Below, one piece after another: positions 19,947 to 31,051 of a DNA stretch of 64,000 nt. The position numbers and the translations under genes are program-made. Under the pieces are notes generated by a model. The model ran no database searches and was not told the origin of the DNA. It saw only the letters and a program-made list of their open reading frames with translations. Numbering within the stretch: the stretch's first letter is position 1; each line of letters starts with the position of its first letter. Source of the stretch: Buchnera aphidicola (Brevicoryne brassicae) (GTDB taxonomy: Bacteria; Pseudomonadota; Gammaproteobacteria; Enterobacterales; Enterobacteriaceae); contig NZ_CP034882.1 of NCBI RefSeq assembly GCF_005082825.1, positions 446,318 through 510,317 on the forward strand. Reading direction: 5' to 3'.

Positions 19947-21368
19947 TTAAATAAATTTTACTATAGAAGATTTATTATAAATATCATTAAATATATTTGA
20001 AGTATGAAACCATTTTAATTTTTTATGCAAAAGAACAACTTCACCAATAATTAATAGAGATGGAGTTATAGAAAAATTAATCATTTTTTTTATTTCATCT
20101 AAACGTCCTATAATAACTTTTTGATTAACAGTTGTTCCTTTTCCAACAATAGCTATAGGTGTTGATTTCAAACGACCATGCATAATAAGTTTTTGAGAAA
20201 TTTCTACAGCGTGTAAAGTTGCCATGTAAACTACTAAAGTATAAGAAGGATCACATAAAATAGAAAAATTATTTAACAAACCATTTTTGCATTTATGACC
20301 TGTGATAAAAATAACTCCTTGTGCATATTTACGATGTGTTAATGGGATTCCAGTATATGCTGCTATACCAATTGCAGAAGTAATACCTGGAATAACTTGA
20401 AAATCAATACCTGCATTTTTTGCAGCTTCTATTTCTTCACCACCTCTTCCAAAAATAAAGGGATCCCCACCTTTTAAACGCACTACTTTTTTACCTTGTC
20501 GCGCTAAAAATATCAATAATTTAATAATTTTATCTTGAGTAATACTTTTTAAACCTGCACGTTTCCCAACATAAATACGTTTTGCATCACGACGAATCAA
20601 ATCTAAAATATCTTGAGATACTAAACAATCATATAATACTACATCTGCTTGTTGCAGTATTTGCAAACCTCTTAAAGTTAATAAACCACTATCTCCAGGT
20701 CCTGCTCCTACTAAAATAATTTCACCTCTTAAAAAACTATCTTGATTCATTGTTTTTTTTAAAATTTCAGTTGCTTTTTCTTTATTTCCATTTAAAACAT
20801 GCTCAACAAAAAGACTTTTAAATAACTTCTCCCAAAATCTACGTCTTTCTAGTAAATTATTAAAATGTTTTTTAATTACATTTCTCCATTTTCCAGAAAT
20901 TTTTGCAACATCACCTAATTTCATTGGTAATATAGATTCAATTTTTTCGCGTAAAAAACGCAATAAAACAGGAGCTGTTCCTCCAGAAGAAAGAGCTATA
21001 ATAATAGGAGAGCGATCAATAATAGAAGGAAAAATAAAAGAACATTTTGACTTATCATCAACTACATTTACTAATAAATGACGATCATTACATGATTTAA
21101 ATACATATTCATTTAATTTTAAATTATTTGTAGCTGCAATTACTAAAAAAATTTTATTTAAATAAATAGAATTAAATTCTCTAGATATCCATTTTATTTT
21201 TTTTTGTTTTAAGAGACATTTTACTTCTGAACATAATTCTCTTGCAATAACATTAACTTTAGCTTTCGCACGAAGCAACAATCTAATTTTATTAAAAGCG
21301 ACTTCTCCAGCACCAACAATTAATACGTTCTTAGATTTTAAATCTAAAAAAAGAGGAAGATAATTCAC
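19947..21368 (-). CDS. cysG: Siroheme synthase (methyltransferase, dehydrogenase and ferrochelatase)
   Basis: Makes siroheme, the prosthetic group of the sulfite reductase CysI, from uroporphyrinogen III. The 473 residues (457 in E. coli) contain an N-terminal NAD-binding fold (VLIVGAGEVAFNKIRLLL at 14-31; FPSIIDRSPIIIALSSGGTAPVL; LERRRFWEKLF) for dehydrogenation and chelation, and a C-terminal SAM-dependent methyltransferase (LVGAGPGDSGLLTLRGL; RLKGGDPFIFGRGGEE; PGITSAIGIAAYTGIPLTHR). In E. coli cysG lies beside nirBD; here it sits inside the cys cluster between cysH and cysD, next to its only evident client. A 219-base gap with an inverted repeat separates it from cysH, so it may have its own promoter. 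Confidence 0.97.
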   Translation of the reverse strand: MNYLPLFLDLKSKNVLIVGAGEVAFNKIRLLLRAKAKVNVIARELCSEVKCLLKQKKIKWISREFNSIYLNKIFLVIAATNNLKLNEYVFKSCNDRHLLVNVVDDKSKCSFIFPSIIDRSPIIIALSSGGTAPVLLRFLREKIESILPMKLGDVAKISGKWRNVIKKHFNNLLERRRFWEKLFKSLFVEHVLNGNKEKATEILKKTMNQDSFLRGEIILVGAGPGDSGLLTLRGLQILQQADVVLYDCLVSQDILDLIRRDAKRIYVGKRAGLKSITQDKIIKLLIFLARQGKKVVRLKGGDPFIFGRGGEEIEAAKNAGIDFQVIPGITSAIGIAAYTGIPLTHRKYAQGVIFITGHKCKNGLLNNFSILCDPSYTLVVYMATLHAVEISQKLIMHGRLKSTPIAIVGKGTTVNQKVIIGRLDEIKKMINFSITPSLLIIGEVVLLHKKLKWFHTSNIFNDIYNKSSIVKFI

Positions 21369-21415
21369 ATTTGCCTTTTTTAAAATAAATAAAAATGTAA
21401 AATATTGTAATAAGA

Positions 21416-21434
21416 TTACAAATGTTATTTGTAA
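21416..21434. promoter_or_regulatory. Perfect inverted repeat between cysH and cysG
   Basis: TTACAAAT (21416-21423) and ATTTGTAA (21427-21434) are perfectly complementary around GTT. It lies 48 bases upstream of the cysG start on the minus strand. It could be an operator half-site pair or a weak hairpin ending cysJIH transcripts. I cannot tie it to a known regulator. Confidence 0.35.
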
Positions 21435-21588
21435 ACAGTATAAAAAATATTTTCTATAATTTGAAAGATGATATTTAAAATAAATTAAATCTTACTAAAA
21501 ACAAAAATATATAAAATATTAAGTAATATGAAATAAAAACATGCTTAGTAAAACTACTATTATATAGCATTTCTTTAGAATATTAAAT

Positions 21589-22323
21589 TTAATCTTCATG
21601 TAAACCACATTCTCGTTTTAATCCAAAAAATCGTGTTTCTTCTTCTAACATTCCAGGCATATGTTTAATAGTTGTATGTACATCTCCAATAGATAAGTAT
21701 CCCTCTTTTGATAAAGGATGAATATCTAAATTATTTTTTTTTAAATATTTATGTACTTTATTATTTGACCAATCTAATATAGGAAGTACTTTAAAAACTC
21801 CCTTTTGAATTGAAAGATAAGGTAATAAATTTCGACTTTTTGATTGATCATGACGTAATCCAGAAAACCATGTTTGCACTGATAACTTATGTAAGGCAAA
21901 ATTCATCGGTTTTACTTTATTCATATTATTATAAAAATCAATACCTTGTATTCCTTTTTTCCATAATTTTCCATATCTTGCTTCTTGCCATGCTGGAGAT
22001 ATTTTTGATCGAAAAATATGTAAATTTAAATTATATTTTTTAGTGATAAAATCAATGAAATTATATGTCTCAGGAAACAAATAACCTGTATCAATTAGTA
22101 CTACAGGAATATTAGGTTTTTGTTTAATTATCATATGTAATAAAACCATTGATTGAATACCAAAACTAGATGAAATAATGTGTGTACAAGGTAGATTTTT
22201 TAATGACCAAGATACTCTTTCTTCAGCAGAATAATTTGATATTAATAAATTAAATTCAGACAAAATTTTGTTTTTTTTTTCAGAATTTAATATATGTATA
22301 TTTTGGATATCAAATTTAGACAT
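21589..22323 (-). CDS. cysH: PAPS reductase
   Basis: Thioredoxin-dependent reduction of PAPS to sulfite and adenosine 3',5'-bisphosphate. The length, 244 residues, equals that of E. coli. Motifs: [15 protein letters not shown] (PP-loop-like), [25 protein letters not shown], and the C-terminal ECGLH with catalytic Cys239. Follows cysI by 15 bases in the order cysJ-cysI-cysH. The lack of paired Cys motifs elsewhere agrees with the PAPS type rather than an iron-sulfur APS reductase. Confidence 0.97.
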   Translation of the reverse strand: MSKFDIQNIHILNSEKKNKILSEFNLLISNYSAEERVSWSLKNLPCTHIISSSFGIQSMVLLHMIIKQKPNIPVVLIDTGYLFPETYNFIDFITKKYNLNLHIFRSKISPAWQEARYGKLWKKGIQGIDFYNNMNKVKPMNFALHKLSVQTWFSGLRHDQSKSRNLLPYLSIQKGVFKVLPILDWSNNKVHKYLKKNNLDIHPLSKEGYLSIGDVHTTIKHMPGMLEEETRFFGLKRECGLHED

Positions 22324-22338
22324 TTTACTTACTCCGTA

Positions 22339-24048
22339 TTAGTCCCAAAAATCATAAATAGGATTAACAATTTTCTTAACAATTCCTTTTCTAACAATAA
22401 AATCTCCAAAATCTTCTTCTTTTTTTCGTTGAATAGACCAGGTTTTAATCAAATATTCTAAATGCACTAGTATTTCTTTTGTAGTAATATTTTCCTTGTA
22501 AATTTTTGGAATACGACTGCCTATTCTATTACCTCCTATATATAAATTATATCGACCAATAGATTTTCCAATTAAACCAATTTCAGATAATAAAGATCTA
22601 CCACAACCATTTGGGCACCCAGAAATACGAAAAATTATTGTTTCTTTTTCTACACTATATGTTAACATGATATTTTCTAACTTAGTAATAAAAAAAGAAA
22701 GAACACGCTCAGCTTCAGCCATTGCTAAAGGACAAGTAGGAAACGAAACACATGCCATAGAATTCAAACGCAAGTTGCTAACTTTCTTTATCAATCCGTA
22801 TGATAAAGCTATTTTTTCTATTTTATCCTTATTTTTTTCAGGTATTTCAGAAATAATTATATTTTGATTAGATGTTAATCTAAAATTACCATTGTGTATT
22901 TTTGCTATTTGTGATAATCCAGATTTTAATAATTCATTATCTTTATCATATATACGTCCATTAGGAATAAATAATGTTAAACTCCAATTATGATTAATAT
23001 CTTTAATCCATCCAAATCTATCTCCTCTACTTATAAAATGATAAGGTCGAATTGGTTCAAAAATTATATTTGCTCTTTTTTCAACTTCTTTTTTAAATTT
23101 TTCTAAACTGAAATTGTTAATGGTATATCTAGTTTTTGCATTAGAACGATCAGTACGATTACCCCAATCTCTTTGTGTTGTTACTATAGCTTTAGCAACA
23201 AATAAAATTTTTTCTATAGATATATAACCTATTTCTTTAGCAAGAAATGGCCATGTAAGTTTATTTCCATGAGTAAAAGATAATCCCCCACCTATTAAAA
23301 CATTAAAACCAATTATCTTTTTGTTTTTTATAATAGAAATAAAATTCATATCATTAGCATATAAATCTACATCGTTATATGGTGGAATAACTACTGTAGT
23401 TTTAAATTTTCTGGGTAAATAAGTTTCTCCTAAAATAGGTTCTTTATCTGTTGTAGAAATTTTTTTTTGATTTAACCAGATTTCTGCATATGCTTTAGTA
23501 TGTGGCAATAAAAATTCTGAAATTTTTTTTGCCCATTCATAAGCTTCTTTATGAATTAAAGATTCCATCGGATTAGATGTACAAAGTACATTTCTATTTA
23601 CATCATTTGCTGTACCTAATGAATCTAATTCTATATCATGCAACATTTTATGAACATCTTTCAATTTTTTCTTTAAAATTCCGTGAAATTGAAAAGTTTG
23701 ACGATTTGTCAATCTAATTGTACCGTATAATGTATATTTACTAGCAAAATAATCAATTTTTAACCATTTTCTTGCTTTGATAACTCCACCTGGTAGTCTA
23801 CAGCGTAACATCATTGCATAACGTGGTTCTAATTTTTGTTCATGACGTTCTAAACGCAAATCACGATCGTCTTGTTGATACATTCCATGAAATCTAATAA
23901 GTGAAAAATTATCTCCAGTAAAACCATTAGTAATTTCGTTTTTTAAATCATCAACTATTGTACCTCTAAGATAATTACTATCTTTTTTAATACGTTCTGC
24001 ATCAGTATTTTTTTTTTCTAAAACTTTTTTATTATCATTTTTTTTCAT
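22339..24048 (-). CDS. cysI: Sulfite reductase hemoprotein (beta) subunit
   Basis: Six-electron reduction of sulfite to sulfide with siroheme and a [4Fe-4S] cluster. The 569 residues compare with 570 in E. coli. The four cluster Cys are in [13 protein letters not shown] and [13 protein letters not shown]; arginines and lysines for siroheme and sulfite lie in [12 protein letters not shown] and [13 protein letters not shown]. Its ATG overlaps the cysJ TAA by one base. An A10 run near codon 10 (24008-24017 in plus coordinates) is in frame, a useful control for the broken homopolymer genes. Confidence 0.97.
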   Translation of the reverse strand: MKKNDNKKVLEKKNTDAERIKKDSNYLRGTIVDDLKNEITNGFTGDNFSLIRFHGMYQQDDRDLRLERHEQKLEPRYAMMLRCRLPGGVIKARKWLKIDYFASKYTLYGTIRLTNRQTFQFHGILKKKLKDVHKMLHDIELDSLGTANDVNRNVLCTSNPMESLIHKEAYEWAKKISEFLLPHTKAYAEIWLNQKKISTTDKEPILGETYLPRKFKTTVVIPPYNDVDLYANDMNFISIIKNKKIIGFNVLIGGGLSFTHGNKLTWPFLAKEIGYISIEKILFVAKAIVTTQRDWGNRTDRSNAKTRYTINNFSLEKFKKEVEKRANIIFEPIRPYHFISRGDRFGWIKDINHNWSLTLFIPNGRIYDKDNELLKSGLSQIAKIHNGNFRLTSNQNIIISEIPEKNKDKIEKIALSYGLIKKVSNLRLNSMACVSFPTCPLAMAEAERVLSFFITKLENIMLTYSVEKETIIFRISGCPNGCGRSLLSEIGLIGKSIGRYNLYIGGNRIGSRIPKIYKENITTKEILVHLEYLIKTWSIQRKKEEDFGDFIVRKGIVKKIVNPIYDFWD

Positions 24049-25850
24049 TAATATACATCTCTTTTATAACGTTGGTTTAAACGTAAATTATTTAGAAATT
24101 CATTAGAGTCTTCAGCGCTCATATTACCGTTTTGAGAAATTATATCTAATAATGCTTTTTCAACATCTTTAGCCATTTTTGAAGCATTTCCACAAATATA
24201 TATTTGTGCTCCATTTTCAATCCAAGACCATATTTCCTTTCCGTTTTCTCTAATTTTATCTTGTATATATATTTTACGTTCTTGATCTCGCGACCAAGCT
24301 AAGCTCATTTTAGTAAGTAAACCTTTTTTTATATATTCTTGCCATTCTATTTGATATAAAAAGTCTTCTGTAAAATTAGGATTTCCAAAAAATATCCAAT
24401 TTTTTCCTTTAGATCCATCGTTATCTCTTTGTTGCATAAAAGCACGAAAAGGAGCAATACCTGTACCTGAAGCAATCATTATAATTGGTATATTTTTATC
24501 TATAGGCAAACGAAAATTATTATTATTTTCAATAAAAAATTTCACTTTATCATCTGATTTTAAAGACTGTGAAAGATAACCAGAAGCACCTCCTAAATAA
24601 ACACATCCAGAAATTATTTTTTTTACAACACCTACTGTAATATGAATTTCATCATTCATTTCAGCTTGTGATGAAGAAATAGAATATAATCGAGGTGTTA
24701 AAGGGCGTAAAAAACTAATGAGTTCTTGAGAAGATATTTTTGATGAATTATCCCATATCATACTAACCAAGGGGGTTTCAAAAACATATTTATTTAATTT
24801 TTTTTCATCAGAAATAATGTTTTTCAAAAATTTACTTTTTGATAAATGAGCGTAGCTTTTTACGATATTTTTTGTATTAACAGTTAATTCAAAACTATTT
24901 TTCAATGCATCAAAAATTGTAGTAATATTATTTTTGATATTAACCTGATCAGATATATCGATAGAAAGTGATTTTAATGTTTTTTTTATCAAATCAGTAT
25001 CATTTTCATACCAAATACCAAGTGCGTCGCCTGGAGTGTAATTAATATTTAAATCATGTATATCAATTTCAATATGATTAATGTCTCTACTAGAATATCG
25101 ACCCGTTATTTTTTGATTTGTTAATATAATACCTGTAGCAGGATTTTTTTTATTATAAGAAACATTAGAAATAATAGATTTATTTTTTTCATTTGAATAT
25201 GAAAAAGAAGATTTTAAGATACTAATATTTTTATTTATAGATACTAATAATTTTTGAGACCATTTTTCATAATCATCTTCATATTCAATATCAGCATCAA
25301 ATCTATCCAGTAACGATTTTGCTTCTAATTCTTTAAATCTATTATCAAAGTCTTTTGCTGCTTGACAAAATAAATTATAGGACGTATCTCCTAATCCAAA
25401 AATACTATAATATAAATTATCTAATTTTGGGGCTTTTTTAGACATTAAAAACTTATAAAAAGATACTGCTTCTTCTGGAACTTCACCTTCTCCCTGAGTT
25501 GAAATAATCAAAATTAATATTTTTTCATCTTTTATTTTTTTAAATTTAAAATTTATCGCATCAATAAAACGGTTTTTTATATTGTTTTTGTTCAAGTATT
25601 CATGAAGACGTTGAGATAAAGACTTTGCATTACCAGTTTGAGAAGCTGAAACAATAGTAATTATTTGATCGTCATTATATTCATTGTTTTCAATGGTCAG
25701 TAAATCAGATTTTTTATTTGCAATTTTCCAAAAATAACCTGATAACCAAGCACATTGAATATCGGTACAAGTACTTTCTAATTGTTTTAAATTATTTAAT
25801 TGTTCTGAATTCAGCGGAAGTAAAACATCAAAAGTTTTTTGATTTTTCAT
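24048..25850 (-). CDS. cysJ: Sulfite reductase flavoprotein (alpha) subunit
   Basis: Passes electrons from NADPH through FAD and FMN to CysI. The 600 residues compare with 599 in E. coli. A flavodoxin domain ([18 protein letters not shown] at about 69-86, [26 protein letters not shown]) is followed by the FAD/NADPH reductase part: [51 protein letters not shown] and [14 protein letters not shown]. First gene of cysJIH, preceded by a 161-base gap downstream of mutS that should hold the promoter; I recognise no CysB-like site. Confidence 0.97.
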   Translation of the reverse strand: MKNQKTFDVLLPLNSEQLNNLKQLESTCTDIQCAWLSGYFWKIANKKSDLLTIENNEYNDDQIITIVSASQTGNAKSLSQRLHEYLNKNNIKNRFIDAINFKFKKIKDEKILILIISTQGEGEVPEEAVSFYKFLMSKKAPKLDNLYYSIFGLGDTSYNLFCQAAKDFDNRFKELEAKSLLDRFDADIEYEDDYEKWSQKLLVSINKNISILKSSFSYSNEKNKSIISNVSYNKKNPATGIILTNQKITGRYSSRDINHIEIDIHDLNINYTPGDALGIWYENDTDLIKKTLKSLSIDISDQVNIKNNITTIFDALKNSFELTVNTKNIVKSYAHLSKSKFLKNIISDEKKLNKYVFETPLVSMIWDNSSKISSQELISFLRPLTPRLYSISSSQAEMNDEIHITVGVVKKIISGCVYLGGASGYLSQSLKSDDKVKFFIENNNNFRLPIDKNIPIIMIASGTGIAPFRAFMQQRDNDGSKGKNWIFFGNPNFTEDFLYQIEWQEYIKKGLLTKMSLAWSRDQERKIYIQDKIRENGKEIWSWIENGAQIYICGNASKMAKDVEKALLDIISQNGNMSAEDSNEFLNNLRLNQRYKRDVY

Positions 25851-26011
25851 TGTACTAAAAATCCAAATTCCATTATGTTAAATAGGTAATGTTATTAATA
25901 AAATACAATTTACAGAAAAAATTAATTTTTATCTACTTATTGAATAGTAAATAATAATATTTAAGTAAATTAATCTTATATTTTTTAAAAATAATGTTTA
26001 ATACAAAAAAA

Positions 26012-28423
26012 TTATATATTTTCTAATTCTTTTAGTTTTTCTTTTGCATGTTTTATAACAATATCAGGTAATCCTGATAATGATGCTACTGATATACCAT
26101 AACTTTTTTTTGAAATACCATTTTTGATTTGATATAAAAAAGCTATATGACAATTACTTTCAACAGCAGTAAAATGAAAATTTTTTATAAATTTTTGACT
26201 TAATGCTAATTTTGTCAATTCAAAAAAATGAGTAGATAATAATGTCATAGACTTATTTTGACTAATCAAATATTTAGAACACGACCAAGCTAAAGCTAAT
26301 CCTTCATTAGTCGAAGTTCCTCTTCCTAATTCATCTATTAATACTAAACTATTAGGTGTCGAATTGTGAAGAATATTAGATATTTCTGTCATTTCCATCA
26401 TAAACGTCGAATACCCATTACTTAAGTCATCTGCTGCACCAATTCTTGTAAAAATTTTATCAATTGAACCAATTAAAGCATATTTAGCTGGAACAAAGCT
26501 ACCTGTCCAAGCCATTATTACGATCAGAGCAATTTGACGCATATAAGTGCTTTTTCCACCCATATTAGGTCCTGTAATAACAAGCATTTTTTGTTTTTTT
26601 GATAAAACAACAGAATTTTTTATAAATGGTGTTTTTAAAAAACATTCAACAACTGGATGACGACTTTCTAATAAAGAAATACCATATTTTTTAGTCATAA
26701 TAGGACATGTGTAATTTAAAGATATAGAACGTTCTGCTAAATTTACTAATACATCTAATTCTGATAGTGCTAGCGCACTTTTTTGTAAATCCATTAAAAA
26801 TGGTTCTATCAAATCAAAAATTTCTATATATAATTTTTTTTCTAAAAATAAAGATTGCACTTCTGCATTAACCACTTTTTTTTCATATTCTTTTAATAAT
26901 GGAATACTATAACGTTCGGTATTTTTTAATGTTTGTATTCTATTATAATGTTTTGGTACCAAATGAATATGACGTTTATGCACTTGAACATAGTATCCAA
27001 TAATATTGTTATATTTAATTTTTAATGATTCAATCATGAATTGATTTTTTTGTTCTTGCTCAAAATTTTTAATATACGCTTTTGAATTGTTTTTTATAGC
27101 TCGTAATATATCAAGTTGAACGTTATAAGACTCAGCTATCACATCTCCATCTCGAATAGATTTAGAAGGATTAACATTGATTGCTTTATCTAATAAAACT
27201 AAAATTTCTTCAAAAACACCAATGGAAACATCTATACTTTTAATATGTTTTAATTTTATTTTTTTTAATATGAAATGTAAACTAGGTAAGATTTTTAATG
27301 TAGAACGCATACGAATAAAATCATGAGGCAAAGCAGTGCGTAAAGCTAATCGAGAATAAATTCTTTCTAAATCATTAACTTGTTGAAGAATAGGTTGTAA
27401 TTCTTTATAAAAAAAACGTAAAATTTTAACACTTTCATGACGATTTTTAACTAAATTAAAATTTTTTGATGGAGAATTTAACCAACGATGTAACATTCTG
27501 CTACCCATAGAAGTCATAGTTTTATTTAATATTGAAAATAAAGTATTTTTTGTTTCTCCTAAAACATTTTGAGTAATTTCTAAATTTTTACGTGTACTAA
27601 CATTCATAAAAATGTTATTTTCCACATAATTGTTTTTTAATTGTCGAATATGAGGTAATGTACTCATATGCATCAATTTAACATACTGAAGTAAACAACC
27701 AGCAGGACGTATTATAAAATTATCTTTTTCTATACCAAATCCATTTAAACTATGAGTTTTAAACTGTAAATTTAATAATTTATATGAAGTTTCTAAATCA
27801 AATTCTAATAATGGACGTTTACGAATACAACTCCTATTAGTAATTAAAAAAAGATCTGAAAAATTTTCTGGATAGAGTATTTCTTTAGGATTTGTACGTT
27901 CAATTTCTGAAAGTAAAGAAATACTATCTAAATGTTGAGAAACACCAAAAAAACCTAAAGAAATATCTAAAATAGCATATGCAAATAAATTTTTTTCTTT
28001 CCAAATACAAGATATGAAGTTATCTTCATTATCTTCAAGAAACACTTCATCTGTGACAGTGCCTGGAGTTATCACACGAACTACCTTACGATCAATTAAC
28101 TTGTTTTTAGATAAATTATCTTTAAATTGATCACAAATTACAACAGATTCACCTAATTTCACAAGTTTTGATAAATAATGATTTGCTGTATGACAGGGAA
28201 TTCCAGCCATTGGTATAATTTTTTTATTTGAATAACCTTTTTTTGTTAAAGTAATTTTTAATAATTCAGAAATACGCTTTGCATCTTCATAAAATAACTC
28301 ATAAAAATCACCCATTTGATAAAAAAGCAACATGTTAGGATATTCTGACTTTAAAGATAAATACTGTTTTATCATTGGAGTATGATTGTTAAAATTAACT
28401 TTAATACTTGTTTTTTTTTTCAT
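26012..28423 (-). CDS. mutS: DNA mismatch-repair protein MutS
   Basis: Binds base mismatches and small loops and recruits MutL. The 803 residues compare with 853 in E. coli. The mismatch-reading Phe-X-Glu is Phe40 and Glu42 in MGDFYELFYEDAKR; the ATPase has ITGPNMGGKSTYMRQIA, DELGRGTSTNEGLALAW and the following STHFFELT. The protein ends KEKLKELENI, soon after the ATPase/helix-turn-helix region, so the E. coli C-terminal tail with the beta-clamp motif and tetramerisation domain is absent. Dimeric mismatch recognition should remain. Long homopolymers are common in this genome, so its efficiency on one-base loops matters. Confidence 0.97.
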   Translation of the reverse strand: MKKKTSIKVNFNNHTPMIKQYLSLKSEYPNMLLFYQMGDFYELFYEDAKRISELLKITLTKKGYSNKKIIPMAGIPCHTANHYLSKLVKLGESVVICDQFKDNLSKNKLIDRKVVRVITPGTVTDEVFLEDNEDNFISCIWKEKNLFAYAILDISLGFFGVSQHLDSISLLSEIERTNPKEILYPENFSDLFLITNRSCIRKRPLLEFDLETSYKLLNLQFKTHSLNGFGIEKDNFIIRPAGCLLQYVKLMHMSTLPHIRQLKNNYVENNIFMNVSTRKNLEITQNVLGETKNTLFSILNKTMTSMGSRMLHRWLNSPSKNFNLVKNRHESVKILRFFYKELQPILQQVNDLERIYSRLALRTALPHDFIRMRSTLKILPSLHFILKKIKLKHIKSIDVSIGVFEEILVLLDKAINVNPSKSIRDGDVIAESYNVQLDILRAIKNNSKAYIKNFEQEQKNQFMIESLKIKYNNIIGYYVQVHKRHIHLVPKHYNRIQTLKNTERYSIPLLKEYEKKVVNAEVQSLFLEKKLYIEIFDLIEPFLMDLQKSALALSELDVLVNLAERSISLNYTCPIMTKKYGISLLESRHPVVECFLKTPFIKNSVVLSKKQKMLVITGPNMGGKSTYMRQIALIVIMAWTGSFVPAKYALIGSIDKIFTRIGAADDLSNGYSTFMMEMTEISNILHNSTPNSLVLIDELGRGTSTNEGLALAWSCSKYLISQNKSMTLLSTHFFELTKLALSQKFIKNFHFTAVESNCHIAFLYQIKNGISKKSYGISVASLSGLPDIVIKHAKEKLKELENI

Positions 28424-28590
28424 AGTAAATAATTCATATTTTATATAAAATATTTTTAAAAATATTTATAGAACTAAAATAGGCATAAAATAAAATTTTA
28501 TAGTTATGCATTATGTTTATTTAAGAAATATTTTATAATTTCATAAATGTATAATATAAAAATAATAAATAATTAAAATTGGGTGATAAA

Positions 28591-29219
28591 ATGAAAAAAA
28601 TATTAATTTTTTTATGTAGTATATTTCTATCTTTTAATGTTTTATCGTTTGAATTTACTAATAAAAAAGAATATAACACAAAAAAAAAAGTATACATAAC
28701 GTTCCTAAAATAATAGAGTTTTTTTCATTTTTTTGTCCATATTGTTATGAATTTGAAAAAACACATAATATAAGAAAATTGATTAAAAAAAATATTAACA
28801 AAAACGTTAAAATTCATACATATCATGTTGATTTAATGGGAGAAAAATTAAGTTATATTTTAACAAAATCTTGGATAATAGCTGAACAGATGGGAATTGA
28901 AGAAAAAATTATGCTTCCCATTTTTAATGGTATTCAAGACACTCATGAAATCAAAAATATTAGTAGTATAAAAAAATTATTTAAAACAAAAGCAGGAATT
29001 AATGAAAATACATTTAATAATTTTTGGAATAGCTTGACAATTGAAATGTTAATTCAAAAACAAAACAAAAACATCAAAAAATGTGAATTAAAACATGTTC
29101 CAACAATGCTTATCAATGGAAAATACATAATTGATTATTCCAATATAGAAGAAATTTTTAAAGATAATTTTTCTCAAAAGTACATTAGATTAATTCAATT
29201 TTTAATTAAAAAAAAATAG
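28591..29219 (+). CDS. dsbA: Thiol:disulfide interchange protein DsbA, frame interrupted at an A10 run
   Basis: Periplasmic oxidase that introduces disulfides. ATG at 28591, after GGGTGA, opens a clear signal peptide (MKKILIFLCSIFLSFNVLSF), runs into ten A at 28680-28689 and stops at 28711. A second frame continues from the run: VPKIIEFFSFFCPYCYEFE with the active-site CPYC, KIHTYHVDLMGEKLSYI, and a C-terminal VPTMLINGKY with the cis-Pro. Adding one A gives 209 residues (208 in E. coli) and joins the halves at the expected place, just before the thioredoxin fold. No start codon suits the second half alone, and without the first half there is no signal peptide. Slippage-rescued, newly broken or an undercall. 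Confidence 0.87.
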
Positions 29220-29396
29220 ATATTCTTCTATAGAAGATAAAAAATTTTTTTATGATATACAATAATATATATATATAAAAGTTAAAAAATCTTTATATAC
29301 ATTTAATGTAATATCATTTTCACCATAAAAAATACTTTTTTTCTTATTTTAAAAAAATATGAGAAAAATATTAAATTATTAAAATAAAGAGAAAAT

Positions 29397-30265
29397 ATGT
29401 ATCAAACAAAAATACCTATTATTATAATAGATGGAAGCTTATATTTATATACTTCTTATTATGGATTTCGTGATTTTAAAAATGCTATAGGAGAGCCATA
29501 TGGTGCTATATATGGTATATTAAAAATGATAGATAATATTTTAAAAAAATTTTTTTTTGTTAAACAATTAATTATTATATTCGACTCTTTTAAAACAACA
29601 TTTAGAAAAAAAATGTTTCAAGACTATAAAAGTCATAGACCTCCTATGCCACATTCACTCTATGTTCAAATTCAACCTCTTTTTAAAATACTAAAAAAAA
29701 TCGGAATAAAAACATTAAGTATTCCAGGAATAGAAGCAGATGATATTATTGGAAGCTTGTCATCTAAATTAGAAAAAGAAGGAGAAAAGATATTAATTGT
29801 AAGTCATGATAAAGACATGTTACAACTTGTAACAAAAAACATTAATATTTTAAATAAAAAAAAAAATATATTATTACACCAAAAATAATAAAAAACGAAT
29901 ATGGTATCAAACCTAAAGAATATATTGATTTTTTAGCTTTAATCGGAGATACTTCAGATAACATTCCAGGTGTTCCTAAAATAGGAATAAAAACTGCATT
30001 ATTCTTATTAAATAAATTTTCTAATATTAAAAATATTTATGGAAATATCGAGAAAATACCGTTTTTACCATTTCGAAATTCTAAAAATATTGCAATTCAA
30101 TTAAAAAATCACAAAGAAACAGCTTTTCTTTCATATCAACTAGCAAAAATAAAACTAGACATTCCTATTGATATAACATCAAAAGATATGTTTTTAAAAC
30201 AACATTGTACTAAAAATTTATTTGATTTCTTTAAAAGTTTTTTTAAAAATCAAGGTGTTTCATAA
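29397..30265 (+). CDS. polA: DNA polymerase I 5'-3' exonuclease domain only, frame interrupted at an A11 run
   Basis: Flap endonuclease for removing RNA primers and excising damage. The ATG at 29397 gives 163 codons matching the E. coli Pol I N terminus (SHRPPMPHSLYVQIQPL, GIEADDIIG, SHDKDMLQLV) before a stop at 29886; a second frame from eleven A at 29856-29866 continues with EYIDFLALIGDTSDNIPGVP (helix-hairpin-helix) and KETAFLSYQLAKIKLDIPID. One extra A gives 289 residues. The proofreading and polymerase domains (about 600 residues in E. coli) are wholly absent, as known for Buchnera. Acidic metal ligands lie on both sides of the break, so neither half should be active alone. Xni is a less likely identity because the Pol I-specific blocks match. 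Confidence 0.85.
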
Positions 30266-30270
30266 TTTTA

Positions 30271-30891
30271 TTAAAAATTTTTTAAAGTAATATACTTTTC
30301 ATACCACTGATTTAAGTTTAATTTTAATTCTTTAATACCTATTTTTTTTGAAGAGGAAAATAATTGAACTTGAAATGAATCTTTTAATAAATTCAGTTTT
30401 TTACATACTTTGTAAAATTGAATTTTTTGTTGATTTATTTTTAATTTATCGCATTTGCTCAATAACAACAAAATAGATATTTTATTATGTATTGCAACAT
30501 TAATTATTTTTTCATCAAGTAATTTAAGGGGATGTCTAATATCCATCAACAATACTAAACATTTTAATTGTCTTCGTGTTTCTAAATAATTATATATGAT
30601 TTTTTTTAATTTATTTTTAATTAATGAAGGCACTTGAGCATAACCATATCCAGGAAGATCAACTATTCTAAAACCCGAAACTACTTCAAAAAAATTGATT
30701 AATTGAGTTCTTCCAGGAATTTTACTAAAACGAGCTAATTTTTTTTGGTTAGTCAATGCATTTATGGCGCTAGATTTTCCTGAATTTGAATAACCAATAA
30801 ATGCAATTTCGACACCGTCTTGAAATTCTATATCAGTAATTTTAGAAAAACTTTTTAAAAATTTTGTTTTATGATAATTCAATATATTCAA
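30271..30891 (-). CDS. engB: Ribosome-biogenesis GTP-binding protein EngB (YihA)
   Basis: Essential GTPase acting in late assembly of the large ribosomal subunit. The 206 residues compare with 210 in E. coli. G motifs: G1 GYSNSGKSSAINAL at about 32-45, the G2 Thr in PGRTQLINFF, G3 DLPGYGYAQV, and G4 as LSKCDKL (TKxD variant), with SSSKKIG as G5. Convergent with polA, only five bases apart; the same polA/yihA neighbourhood exists in E. coli. Confidence 0.95.
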   Translation of the reverse strand: MNILNYHKTKFLKSFSKITDIEFQDGVEIAFIGYSNSGKSSAINALTNQKKLARFSKIPGRTQLINFFEVVSGFRIVDLPGYGYAQVPSLIKNKLKKIIYNYLETRRQLKCLVLLMDIRHPLKLLDEKIINVAIHNKISILLLLSKCDKLKINQQKIQFYKVCKKLNLLKDSFQVQLFSSSKKIGIKELKLNLNQWYEKYITLKNF

Positions 30892-31051
30892 AATTTAAAT
30901 CCTAATTATTAATTCAAAAAAATATTTTTATAAAATATTAATTACCTTAATGTACGAATACCATTTCTTTAAACAATTAATCTTTTCCCATAATTCTATC
31001 TATAGAATATCTTTTTTATTTACATAAAAATAATTTTTTAAAGAGGAAAAA

